From Rotaria sordida (Eukaryota; Rotifera; Eurotatoria; Philodinida; Philodinidae): DNA of 64,000 bases. The position numbers and the translations under genes are program-made. The notes below the pieces were generated by a model, which was not told the origin of the DNA, searched no databases, and saw nothing but the letters and a program-made list of their open reading frames with translations. The stretch is from the NCBI GenBank assembly GCA_905250125.1, contig CAJNOL010000686.1:47551-111550 (forward strand), written 5' to 3'. Of the stretch, positions 26,401 through 37,735 are shown in pieces. How positions within the stretch are numbered: position 1 is the first letter of the stretch; every line of letters starts with the position of its first letter.

Positions 26401-28565
26401 GACCTGAAACTTTTACAATAAACTACTCTCATTACGGTCTGTCTATGTACAAAGTTTGCAGGCAAAATTCGAAAATTAGTTTTTCTTATGGGGAGTACGG
26501 CATTCATTTAAAACTGCCGTACGTTTGCAATATCTCCATAGCAATAAGCCAGAGGTCTAAACTTTGTTCAGGATATTCAAAACTCATTTGAGTCTGTTTG
26601 ATGTACATAGTCCCGACTCAAAAGCAATTTATCAGTTGTGGGTTTTCCCTCGAGCGATAAAACATATTGAATAGAAAAAAGGGAACATCATGTTTAGTCT
26701 TATTCTTGTCTTTATCATTTCACAACTTTAGCTCTTTGTTTTTTTTCCTTTGAATAATTGGAAAAAAACTCTATTTTTTTTAGATACAACGGTAATTATC
26801 GAGCTCGCGGTCGTGTCTCCGCACGTCCACATCTTCCACTACTTCAATCAACTGAAGACAATCTTGACATTGTTCCTAATAATAAATATCAATGGTCAAT
26901 TGATTTCAAAGAAATTCCATGTTTTCTTGCTGTACTCGATAATCGTAGTCGAGCTCGTCATCCTGATACTCGTTCTCATCATAGACATGACTATATGTTA
27001 TTTATTGCTGATGGTTATGGTCAAATTAGTGTTTATAGTCTACCAAAATCAATGAGTAATATACAACCATCGATTATTGGTACAGGTGAACTATTTCCAA
27101 AAAATTCACGTTTACTTTTGGAATCATTTACTGTTTATGAATTTGCTATTGTTGTTTATGTACGTCGTTTTGAACAAAAAACAAATGAAATAGAACATTC
27201 AAAATTAATTAAAGCTGGTTTACCTATAATGAAAGGCGAACAAGTTTGTTTTTATTTATTTAAAATATTTTTTTCTTTTTTTTTTTGAAATCTTATATAT
27301 TTCTTTAGGGTCGTTATAATGATCATGGTGGTATGATTTATTTATTTGCACATGGTGGTGATGAAATCGATGGTGTTTATCAATCACATCCAATACGAAC
27401 TATACTTGCTGATCAAATTTTTGGTCGTCTTTGGGCTCTTAATCCAATGGATAATAATGTTTATTGTTATATGACACCGAATAATAAAAATGAAATTCAA
27501 AAATATTTACAAGATGAAGAAATTATACTTGATTTTTCTGATGAACAATTTGAACCATCAATAATGATACAATCTAATCAATCAATTGGTCTTATTGATA
27601 CAGAACATGATTTATATCGTTTGTATGCTAAAGATGATAAATTTCGTTTAATAACAACTTATCAAAATTTACATAATCAACAATGGAAATTAACAGATGG
27701 AGTTATTTTTAAAGATAATCGAACTTTACTTAAACTTACAGAAGATAAATATTATAATAATAATTCAAATGATAGAAATAACAATCAAAATAAATTTAAT
27801 AATAATCCTCGATGTTATCTTATTGAATTAACTTCTGATGGACAAGAAAAACGTCAAATTCAAGCTGATAAACTTTATAGTATGGTACTCGGTAAGTGCT
27901 TTTCAATATGCGAAAAAAAAAAGAAAGGATCCTGTAGAATAAGATAACCACTCTTCATTTGAAAAGTCATCTATATCGTTTTTAGAACAATTTATGATGC
28001 ATCGAATGACACATGAGAAATTGCATTTTCATCAAAAATTTTAATGTTCTAAGAAGTCATATAACAGTTAAGAAATATTATTGTAATTGTGGATGATATG
28101 ATCAAATATTAGAACTCAGTATGTCTCCAAACTAACTTAGCATCATAAAAGGCAAAAGTTAGTGAAGCAAATAAAAATGATACGAAGAGAGCTGTTATTA
28201 TATATACATGATTGAAGACCAGACAAAACTCTATTGAAGTAACTTTAAACAAAATTTGATATAAGTTGATTTGGAGACGTATTGAGTCCTAATATTCAAT
28301 CATATCATACATAATTACTATAATATCTTTTAACCAGTATATGGCTTTTCCGAAAATAAAAACTTGATGAAAATGCAATTTCTTATATACTATTCGATCC
28401 AATACAAATTGTTCTACGAAAAGGTATAAATGGCTTTTTAAATGAAGAGTGTTTATCTCATCCGACATGGTCTTTTATTTTATAAATTTTTTTATAGGAC
28501 CCGACGATGAAATTATACTGGGTTTTGCTGTACGAGATGATCGTGGCTTGATCCATTGCTATTAA
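20422..28565 (+). CDS. TRIM-like gene D: atypical RING, B-box-like, coiled coil, propeller
   Basis: Nine exons: 20422-20610, 23489-23873, 25201-25357, 25429-25494, 25555-25660, 25711-26033, 26784-27243, 27309-27891, 28498-28565; 778 aa, the longest of the family, phases consistent. The RING is unusual: CLIC, then HCGCVYCYLCC where the usual Cys-x-His is Cys-Gly-Cys, and the last pair is DCYCS rather than CPxC. The B-box-like domain is complete (CTIC, CEHC, CELC, H). The coiled coil leads to IPYLSQPDP and the linker LIGEL. Next come poly-Thr and poly-Asn runs and an Arg/Gly-rich stretch (RPSLRPRGSRG). The propeller starts YQWSIDFKEIP and ends DDEIILGF...GLIHCY. Start 195 bp after gene C, behind an acceptor-like AG at 20413-20414. 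Confidence 0.82.
20715..21420. repeat. Foldback element in gene D intron 1
   Basis: About 700-bp inverted repeat: GTTTCTAGAGAAAAATATTT at the left pairs with AAATATTTTCTCTAGAAACT at the right; TTTTGTGCTCTTTCAGA near 20818 pairs with TCTGAAAGAGCACAAAAT near 21306. It abuts R1 copy 2. Confidence 0.8.
21425..22195 (+). repeat. Dispersed repeat R1, copy 2 (gene D intron 1)
   Basis: Matches copy 1 along most of its length (CACATTATGTTTTTCGAAGA at the left, GGCTTATTTGCCAGTT and CCTGACAATAGATTATCC to the right). A GGGAGGGGGGGG tract near 21514 is unusual in this AT-rich DNA. The short overlapping frames at 21383-21620 belong to the repeat and are not genes. Confidence 0.8.
22196..23488 (+). other. 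Rest of gene D intron 1, no gene
   Basis: AT-rich sequence up to the acceptor at 23487-23488. TTATACAGGATATCC near 22453 looks like a Tc1/mariner end but I found no partner. The 60-codon frame at 22729 has no recognisable domain. Confidence 0.4.
24240..24960 (+). pseudogene. Tc1/mariner transposase relic in gene D intron
   Basis: Plus-strand translation gives, in order: QTIEAFKRLDRFSP (like the helix-turn-helix end), then a middle part with several stops, then VIFSNETI (the family's 'VIFSDES' catalytic Asp motif with Asp replaced by Asn), then TVKQPIKVNVWSCFSSGRF, close to the 'VKHPxKVxVWGCFSxxGFG' block. Frames change between blocks, so it is dead. It lies in the intron 23874-25200. Confidence 0.65.
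26105..26660 (+). repeat. Dispersed repeat R2, copy 1 (gene D intron)
   Basis: Shares blocks with 56120-57260: GAGCTATGAATAACCTGG / GAGCTATAAATACCTTGG, AAGGAAAACTGATTTCC / CAGGAAAACTGATTTTTG, and CAGGATATTCAAAACTCATT / CAGAATATTCATAACTCATT. The two ends of each copy are inverted repeats of each other. The short frame at 26274-26591 is part of the repeat. Confidence 0.65.
27945..28452. repeat. Foldback element in gene D last intron
   Basis: CACTCTTCATTTGAAAAGTC at the left pairs with GCTTTTTAAATGAAGAGTG at the right; GAAATTGCATTTTCATCAA near 28018 pairs with TTGATGAAAATGCAATTTC near 28362. About 500 bp in a 606-bp intron. Confidence 0.8.
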
Positions 28566-30619
28566 TTTTCTACAAGCCAATAATTCCTCTTTGTCTTTTT
28601 CATATGTTTTTGTAGCAAAAAAAAAGTGAGCACTTTCTTGTCAGATATTTTCATGGTATGTGAAGTGAGCTCTTTGTAAAAATTCTGATTTGATTTTTTA
28701 TTTTTAAATAATATATGTTCAATTTGTAAACATATATTTTGTCATGAGAAAAAAAGTCTTTCTCAATAATTGTATTACTGTTGTATATGATTAGGTCTTT
28801 TTTTTTTGTTTTTCTATTTCGTTTTCAACCAAAAATATGAACATTTGTGGTGTGATAAACTGGTTGTTAATATTGTTTTTTTTTTCTAGTGCATTTACAT
28901 GTTTCTTTTTTGATATATAATCATTTCTATTGTTTTTTTTCTTTTGTTTTCTATTGAATTAATAGAAAAAAAAGAACAACAGTTATGGGATTGAAAATAG
29001 ATGAAATAAACAACAATTTTCATAGTTTAATTCATGTTTGAACATTACAACGAAATACTGATAAAATGAAAAGAAAAATTCGAATAAATGAGTAATAGGA
29101 TACTTATTGCATGGTTAAGGGAAAGCGACAATTAGTTGCAGTGTAGAATTGGTCGCCTGTTGGACAGAAGAATGATTCCTAATTTATTTGCCACAAATCT
29201 CAATTTTCGAGTATGTGATTCAATCAGACACAGCACCACACAAGGATGAGGGTGGCATATAAAAATGAAAATCTACCTCTATGAAATAGATTCTTCGAAC
29301 AACAAAAAGTATATTCCTTGTCGAACAGCGAGAACTGCAGCAGATAAAAACTTCAAAAAAAGGAAAAACACTGTATGGATTATGGGAAATTTTTAAAGTA
29401 ATTACTACTTTTTCTTGTGTGAGGCTTCATATTGAATTAGAACAGTTTCCTAAACATTCGTATTTATATCCATGTGTAATGTTGTTTGTCTCTGAATAGA
29501 TTGTTAATTATTTTCTGGATTTCTGTGAGTTATTTCTCTATAATGCTAAGAAATTTTATTTTTCAATATTGCGACCAATTCTACACTACGACTAATTATC
29601 GTAGATCTGATAGTTAAATTTCTCATAGTGATCTCAAATCTATAGTTATAATGATCCTTCTTCTCTACAACATTAATGTTTAATTACAAGATATAAAACC
29701 GCTGTTAAAAGTATTAAAATATTGGTTATGAAACAAAAGCATCGTGCTTAACAGTAATGTCCAAAATTGAATGCCAATGATGCAAAATTCCAAAAAAAAA
29801 GACGCATTTAGAGTGTAACTAAAGAGAATCCGTTTTGAGACAACTATATCAATAATATTGATATTAAAGAATATGAGCTTGCAGTTGTGAGGATATACAA
29901 AGAAATGACTAATAACTGTGATCTTCCAGAAATGATTCGTTTTATCCTGTCACAAGACGTCACCGTCTTAAGGATATCCCTTTTTTTTGAACCACTTCTG
30001 TTTCTCCATGAGAGTAGAAACAGTCGGGCTAAAATTTTTACAACGGCTGGATTATCGAAAATTATGGGATCCATATTTGAGGAAAAAAAATTATAAAAGT
30101 AAATCTTCAGATGTTTTAGAATGGATCGTCAAAAACTATCGGGTCTGCTTACGACCTCGGTCTTTATGTTGTCCGATTGGGCTGAAAATTTTTCTGGAGG
30201 TACCTGAAACAAATGCTCAGACGTATTTTTCAAAAAGCTTAAAAACACATTGGAGACTTTGTCTCAGGTACTGCCAGAAAAATTTTCAGCTCGATTAGAC
30301 AAAGTAAGACCAGAGTCGTTAGAAAGCTCGACAGTTTTGGAAGATCTCTTCAAAGAATCCTGAAGATCTACTTTTTGAGATTGTTTCCTTGAACATAGGT
30401 CTCATTATTTTCAATAATCTATCCATAGTAAAAATAGAACCATCCATCGATTGTGCTCTCGTCAAAAATCAGAAATAGATCAAAAGAGGCAGAATACTCT
30501 TAATACAATCATTCTAATTATTTCTAGATAAAATTTAATTACACAATACACAAGAACATTTTGATAGTTTATGGAACTTTTATCTTGTTAAAAAAAAAAA
30601 CTAATCAATCTTATTGCAG
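28566..30619. other. Gene D to gene E spacer with two inverted-repeat elements
   Basis: 2.05 kb without a gene. A MITE-like element has 32-bp ends at 29125-29156 and 29571-29602 (GTGTAGAATTGGTCGC / GCGACCAATTCTACAC). A second, smaller foldback runs from about 30150 to 30325 (GGGCTGAAAATTTTTCTGG / CCAGAAAAATTTTCAGCTC). Frames at 29844-30298 overlap on opposite strands and have no domain. An acceptor-like TTATTGCAG directly precedes the gene E start. Confidence 0.65.
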
Positions 30620-32395
30620 ATGATTACTACTCAGGAAAATAAATGTTCTATTTGTTTAAAATCATTCAATGATCCAAGATGGATGCCTTGTAAACATGTA
30701 TATTGCTTTAAATGTATACCACAGTTACATCGTCGTGATCTTGATACTAAAGATCAGATTGTATTTGAATGTCGTATTTGTGCAAAACGATATGGATTCA
30801 ATAATTGGTCAACATTGAAAAATTATGTTACATTACATTGTGTACCATATGTTACCGCTTTACAGTTTGATAAGACACCGATATCAACAATTAAATCTTC
30901 ATGTTCTGCTTGTTTTAACGTGATTAATAGAGATTCAAATATTGATAATCTTGAATATTGTATTCATTGTAATAAAAAAATATGTCATGAATGTCTTATT
31001 GATCATCGAATGGAATTGAAGAAGAATATTCTTCATGTTATTAATCAATATCGTTTATTCATGAGAAAACACCAACAACTTATTCAACAGACAAAGAATA
31101 AACTTGAAAATATGAAAACACATATTGATTTCTGTGCTTTTGAATTCATCGATCAGGTTTGTCTTATTTTTATATTAATCCTATTACCTATGTAATATCA
31201 TCTTGACTAAGTATATCGTAGATTGAGACATATTGTGAGCCAATATTTCTTCAAATAGATGAACAAAAGTAATAACACGTAGTTGAATTTAACTTTATCA
31301 TTGTTTTTCATTATTGCATAGATTTTGTGAAGAAACAAACTCAAGTTCGGGTTATGAGTCATTAAATGAACAATGGTGTTCCGAGTAAGTTTTCATCGAT
31401 ATAAAAGTACTAATATACAGTAAAAAAAAAACAACATTTGGTTTAGTATGGATTATGATATGAGTCAACAATCAATTTTACAAAATAATATAATATTAAC
31501 AGAACCATCAGTCATACCGATTTATTTACTTGGAGAACTCATTTCACCTGACACAAGTTTATTAGTTCCATTACTAAAATCATCAACATCCCAACTTCTC
31601 TGGTCAATAACTCATTCTTTTCCTCCATCTCATATTGTATTTGAATCTGAATCATCGAAATTATTTATTTGCACTGAACATGGTTATGTATCTGTTTATA
31701 GTTGTACTACATTAAAATTATTACTCATTGATACATTCTATTTACAATATAATGGAAAATCACAACCGATTACAATTAAATCACTTACAGCTTCTGTATT
31801 TTCACTCATTGTTAGTTTCAATTCATTCGTAGAATCTATTCTTCATTTTTATTCACATAATGGTCGTCTTTTACATTCTTTAACATTATTTAATGAATAT
31901 ATTAGTCAAATTTGTTTTGATCATAATTGTTTATGGTGTCTTGAATTAATTTCTTCAACACTCTTTTATTATCAATTTCAATCAAATAATATAATCAATA
32001 AAAATCTACCTGAAAAAACACAATTTATTTCATTTAAACAACAATCTTTTAATCCATATCGATTTGCTTCTAATAAAATATTCGTTGCTGTTATGGATCG
32101 AGCATTAACTGGAATAGTTCTACTATTCGATAGATATACTGCATCTTATTTGAAACAAATTAAATCACCATTGACTAATTTTCACCCATGTGATATTGAA
32201 CTCACTAATCAAATGTTAATCTATCGTTTTCCTCATTTTATCTTATTAACACTATTAGAGAATGAACAATCCATCGAACAAATTAATGCAAATAGAAATT
32301 TAAATATAACTAAAGGCAAATCTGATACAGAAGTTCTTATTAGTATGTCAACCGATGATAATAACACATTCATCATTCAATGTTATGTCACATAA
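30620..32395 (+). CDS. TRIM-like gene E: RING, B-box-like, short coil, propeller
   Basis: Four exons: 30620-31156, 31222-31268, 31322-31384, 31447-32395; 531 aa, shortest complete member. The 47-bp exon 2 is needed to keep frame: without it the phases do not join. RING: CSIC, CKHVYCFKC, CRIC. B-box-like: CSAC, a longer loop, CIHC, CHEC, two His. The linker is IPIYLLGEL. The propeller begins LLWSITHSFPP, has blade-like pieces KLFICTEHGYVSVYS and LWCLELISSTLFYY, and ends in IIQCYVT; it is encoded by one uninterrupted exon. The usual 'GP..E(I/V)(L/I)(L/I)G' signature near the end is weak here (DTEVLISM). I start at the ATG at 30620 immediately after an AG. Confidence 0.82.
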
Positions 32396-32436
32396 TATGA
32401 TTATATCTGATCTAGTCACATACATATATACAGTAT

Positions 32437-33006
32437 TTTCTCACAATTAGTTGATCAAGTTTATTTTCAACTTTTTTTCCATTGCCATAAATGCTAATAA
32501 GAATTCAAATAGTAATTTATATATAGAATTTTATTTTCTACAAGAAATTTCGAAGGATAGGATCCCTCGAAAATCAAAATCCAAGTTTTTTGTCATCTGG
32601 AATTCGATACGATACAGCAAAGAATTGTCTACAAAATGAAACATCTTACAGCTTTCTACGACGTTTTTTCCCCGAGATATATTAGTCTTACAGAAGGCAC
32701 AAAAGTCGTTTTTTCTGCTACTTCGTATAGAAACATCATTTTTGTGCTTGGTGTAAGAGTGATGTATCTCAGTGAAGAAAGATTGTAGAGAACTGAAAGA
32801 CACTTCATTTTGTAGAGAATTCTCTGCTCTACCATATTGAGTTCTAGGTGATAAAACAACTTGGATTTCAGTTTTCCAATGATCCTATCCTTCGAAAATT
32901 CTTGTTGGAAATACAATTCTCTATTTCAAATCACTATTTGAACTTTTATTAGCGTTGATGGCTGTGGGGAAAAGTTGAGAATAAATCTGATCAAATAATT
33001 TTGTGT
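32437..33006. repeat. Foldback element between genes E and F
   Basis: 570-bp inverted repeat with well-kept arms: TTGATCAAGTTTATTTTCAA pairs with TTGAGAATAAATCTGATCAA; GAAGGATAGGATCC near 32552 pairs with GATCCTATCCTTCG near 32882; AGTCTTACAGAAGGCACAAA near the centre pairs with TTTGTGCTTGGTGTAAG. The frames on both strands here mirror each other and are not genes. Confidence 0.85.
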
Positions 33007-33102
33007 GAAATTGTGTATTTGTGTCTTTTTATTTTTATTTTTTAATAGTTATCTTTCTTATTACTTATTAACTTTTTATTTTAGTTTTAGATTAAATTAA
33101 TA

Positions 33103-36100
33103 ATGCCATTATTTACACGTGATTTTGTTTCATGTCATATTAAACTATTTGAATCACATTTATACAATGATCCAGTTATGCTTATTTGTAGTCATGTTTT
33201 TTGCCGTTCATGTTGTTTAGAATTAGCTAAAATGAGCAATAATCAATCAAGTATATTTATTATTAATAAAAGATGTCCCATAATAACTGAGAAAAGATTG
33301 TCAACATACTTTTTCTTGACATACAAGACTGAAATTTGTGTTACATATATATCTAATCGAGATCATTTATTTTTCCAAGTTTCAGCTGTCTAGCTAAAAT
33401 TGAGACTGAAAGCATGGACAATACTTGAATTTTTTGTGACATCTTCATTTCTTGATTAGTGATGTTTATAAACAGCTGACGGAAGGAAACTTTACAAGAC
33501 AAATTTTTATGAAAAGCGTAAACTTTAGTAAAACCTAATTCGTATAAACAATCTGTCCATTGCTTTCTATGACCAAATGTAATTGATAAGGTATTTTGTC
33601 TACTATCGATTGTATACGTTTAATAAATAATTGTGCTTACGAACTGTGCGACTAATACTCTGTGTTCTGTTGAAACGATTTAAATTCGATACAAACCACT
33701 TACAATCTTCTTTGTTTTCGTAACTGGTAGATATTTAAAATAAGATTTGTCATTAAATCTAAAAGATTATAAATATAAATGTATTCCTATATAGTTAAAA
33801 CTTAAGTTCACAATATATTAATTTTGTCTTGTTTTAATTTTCTATACCCACGTCTCTTCTACAACTTTAATAATAGGATGTATAAATCTAATAGAGTTTG
33901 GATGAGGGTGAAGTCTCTATTTCACTCCTGCCTCACCTAAACCCTAAAAGAACAGAGTCCGATATGGGTCAAATTTTTGTCACTCGACCCGATCCGAGGC
34001 AGACACTAGTATCGACTACTTTTCTGTTTCTCTTAAGAAAACCAATTTCTTAACCTTTTCTTCTTCCTTTCCTTTCTCAGTTGGAAACAAAGGATATGTC
34101 TTTGTTTGTCTTTCTTTTCTTATGTATACAACCTGCGATCTTTATATCATCATTGAACAAGACAGTGCACTCGCTATGCATTGTTGTCCGATGTCAATAG
34201 CGAAAGATCGGTGCAGTAAAACAAAAGATCGTGCGATACACAACTTCTTGTTCTACTATGCTTTCCCACGCTCTCTTATAGAACTATTTAACTGAAAAAA
34301 ACATTTAAAATGGTTTTGGTATCTGTAAAACGTTCATAATGCAGATCCACTCCTAAATCGAAACATTTTTTTCATAACCTGACTCATACGCTGTAAAGGG
34401 ACTAAAAGGAGTAAAACTTATGGAAGTCATAGTAGCTTGAAAAACTATAAAGTAAAACGGGACACATTTTATGTATCGTAGACCTCATGATTGACTAGAT
34501 AGTAAAAATCTAATACGACAATTCTTGTATGTTAATCTTGTCCATGCATTTTAGCAATAGTTTTAGCTAGAGAGCTGAAGCTTTTGGAAAATTAAAGATC
34601 TTAATTAGATATATATATATGCCATACAAATTTCAGTCTTCTACGTCAAGTAATGGCCTGTTGACAATTTATCCTTAGTTATTATGGGACACCCTTTATA
34701 TATAATGAATAGAATACATTGTCTTATTTTTTAGTCATATGTCCAATTTGTTCAACTCGAATTCCATTTGATAGTCTTGATCGATTTGCTAATAGTCTTA
34801 TATCACATGGTACATTAGCAACTATGGTTAAACAATATTTACGAGAAGAAAATAATCATCGTATGTGTGATTCATGTCAAAATCATTATATAAGTGATAA
34901 TAATGGAAAATTATGTAAAAAATGTCAAATAGATAATGAAAATATTAAAAAGAAAATAATGAAAACAATAGAAAATTGTGAAGATTTAATAACAAATCAA
35001 AAATCGATATCATTAGAAAAAATTCATGAACAAACAAATCAATTATATGATATAATTGATCAACAAACAAGACATTTTTGTAAACAAATTGATAAATATC
35101 AAGAAGAACTTGAAAATTTATTAACAATACAACAAAAAGCAAATGACATTAATGCGTAAATATATATATATGATTACTTTATTTGTTTTTCGACACAGAA
35201 AAAATAATAATTTCTAGATTGAAACATCAACCAATTGATATTAATGCAGTATCCAGATCAATTGAACCTCGATTAAATGCTTTAAGGTATACTGTTTTTT
35301 TTTTTGCTTTTTATAATATGTTTATTGATCTAGATTATATTACATTGTAGAAATAGCAAAGATTTTCTTGAAAATATCAACGTTGACAAAGAAATTAAAC
35401 GTTTAAATGATGTAGCTGATCGACAATTACGATTACTCAAACATAAAGCAGATATAGTTAGTTATTTTAATCTTTTTCTTTAAAAAGCTTATCATCGAAA
35501 TCCCTTTGAGGTTATAATGTGGAACTCCCATGTGTCCTTGATCTCTCGCAGGCTATAGTTATTTTCCAAGGATAATCGGCCGTCAAGGAAACGAACTATC
35601 TTATTTATTTCTGAATTCTGAACACAGAAATGGTTTCTTTCTTTACTGGCGCTCGATTTTTTTTGTTTCTTTTCGTTTTCGTATTCCGTATTTCTTACCT
35701 TAACATCATTATTATTCTAACCATTGTTTTAACTAGCAAATAAGCTTGTTGTGTATGTTCATTATATCTATAGTAGGTCTCAACGCATCAGAGATGAGAT
35801 CGGTTCGTATTTTTCTTGAAATTGAACCGATATCATGTCTGCAACGCACTATAATATATCTTAATATACTTAAAAAGGCTTATATTGATTATTTTTCTAA
35901 AGTTATAACTTGATCAGTTCACGCTTGGTGTCTTGAATATAAATATTTATCTGTGCCAAAATCAAAAATTGTACTATTTAGAACATACTTCTGCCATTCA
36001 AATTTTGAGGAAAGCTTTAGAATGTTCTAGAATAATCTAAGTCTTATTGTTAATGCCATTCAACGCCTAGAGATGCAACGATGACGGTGCACCATTTACC

Positions 36101-37614
36101 GATGATACCAACCTTATGTAAAGCTTTGTACATGTGTAAACATGTACGTATAGACTGACGATAAACATATGATAAAACTATGACAGTCTTGAATTATTTC
36201 CAATTTTTTTTTCGGACAAAGAGGCCATTTGAAGAAAATAGCTGGATTTTATAAAAATATGCTAAAGGTTTTCGGGAGTGAAAGAATCCGAAATCTATAG
36301 AAAATTTGTCAAAATCTGTGAATTCGATTTTCTCGTTCGAGAAATGCTTCGTTTTCATCGTTATTCTATACTTGCATGTCTAGCTCGATGTACCGATGAT
36401 CATCCTCACCGATGCGCCTCGATTAACGCCTTTTTCCGTTGCTAAGGAACTCTGAGAAGGTATCCAATCGCAATTTGCTTTCCTGTTATTCCTCATCACG
36501 ATTAATGTGAGTTTCACAAAGAAAAAAAAAGAATGATCATTTATGTAAATATTATTATCAAAAAAAGAAAATACTTCCGAAAATCTTCAAGTGAAATATA
36601 ATCCTATTTTAGATACCAATACTTAGTGCTCCAATGGAAAATTCATCAAGCAAAATATTTGGTGAACTTCTTTTCAAACCAATCGAATTCGAATCTAAAA
36701 TACCAAATTCATCATCTGATCAATCAATGATAAATGCTTATGGTGATACATCACTTCAATCAATTCCACCAAAATTACCTATGTGGACAGTAATTATTAA
36801 AGCACTTCCCACTCATCTATGTATTTATCCAGTTGGTAAATCAACCATAATATTTAGTTGTAGTACAAATGGTATTATATCATTATTAACATATATTTCA
36901 CCAGTTACATATGATTCTCCACGTTATATTCGATCATTTAATCTTTTTCCTGAACAAATTCATATTATTGTTCAATCTTTTACTGTATTTAATCGTTATA
37001 TGCTTTTACATGTACATCAAAAATATGATAATGGTTCACTTTTTTTCTTTACACATGATGGAATACTTGAACATGGACCTGTTCAATTATCAAATCCTAT
37101 ACGTCAATATCTTGCAGATGAAAATCGTCTATGGGCTATTGATTCAATAACACAAACAATATTTTATCATGCACAACCATTATTTACACATGAAATATCA
37201 TCAATACTTTCAAAACGTGATAATTTTATTTCATTTGATAATAAATCAAATTTTATACCATTTCGTATTGCATTAAATCATCAATTATTAGCTATACTTA
37301 GTAAAGATTTACAACAAGTATTTATTTATAATAAAATTTCTCGTGAACGAATATTTACAAGTCATTTCAGTGCTGGTACAAGTATGAATATATGGGATAT
37401 TGGTTTATTTCCACGTGATAATAGTTTATTACTTAAATTTGATTGGTCATTTGATGGAACTGTAAAACGTTCTTTATTTATACATTTTAATACAAAAAAT
37501 CAATCTGTTGGACGAATTGAAGGTAAATATTGTTTAGGTGTAGTGATTGGACCTAATAAAGAAATACTTATTGGTTTTAATCTTAGAACAGGTATTATAA
37601 GATGTTATATGTGA
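33103..37614 (+). CDS. TRIM-like gene F: eroded RING and B-box, coiled coil, propeller
   Basis: Five exons: 33103-33250, 34735-35155, 35218-35286, 35351-35456, 36613-37614; 581 aa, phases consistent. The RING spans intron 1 (1.48 kb). Its first pair is lost (CHIK where paralogs have CxxC), while CSHVFCRSCC and CPIC remain. The B-box-like domain keeps only CDSC and CKKC; the final Cys/His set is missing and runs into coiled coil. After the coil come IPILSAP and the linker IFGEL. The propeller is one exon: MWTVIIKALP, blades such as RLWAIDSITQTIFYH, and the end GPNKEILIGFNLRTGIIRCYM, a textbook match to the family signature. Ligase activity is less certain than for B and E. Confidence 0.82.
33251..34734 (+). 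other. Gene F intron 1, 1.48 kb, remnant of a Tc1/mariner-like end
   Basis: TTATGGGACACCCTTTATAT at 34680-34700, read on the minus strand, is AAAGGGTGTCCCATAA, a classic Tc1/mariner-type terminus related to the element in gene A. I could not find a left partner. The rest is AT-rich with no gene. Confidence 0.45.
35480..36075 (-). repeat. Dispersed repeat R1, copy 3 (gene F intron, inverted)
   Basis: Minus-strand sequence matches copies 1 and 2: GGCATTAACAATAAGACTTA, GTATGTTCTAAATAGT, GTGAACTGATCAAGTTATAA, AAGCTTATTTGCTAGTTAA and GATTATCCTTGGAAAATAAC. Opposite orientation in a different intron shows transposition and not just gene duplication. Confidence 0.75.
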
Positions 37615-37735
37615 ATTTATTTTTTTAGACGAGTTTTTTTTTGTTTTGTTTTCATTTTTTTTCAATAGTGATTTTTTTTTTGTGGAATTTATTATTGTTT
37701 ATACATTTATATTGAAAATAAAATTAGATAAGATA

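Noticed and set aside
31157..31195. Extension of gene E exon 1 into a hydrophobic tail (VCLIFILILLPM)
   Set aside because: A 47-bp exon at 31222-31268 with proper splice sites gives a coil-like sequence and correct phase on both sides.
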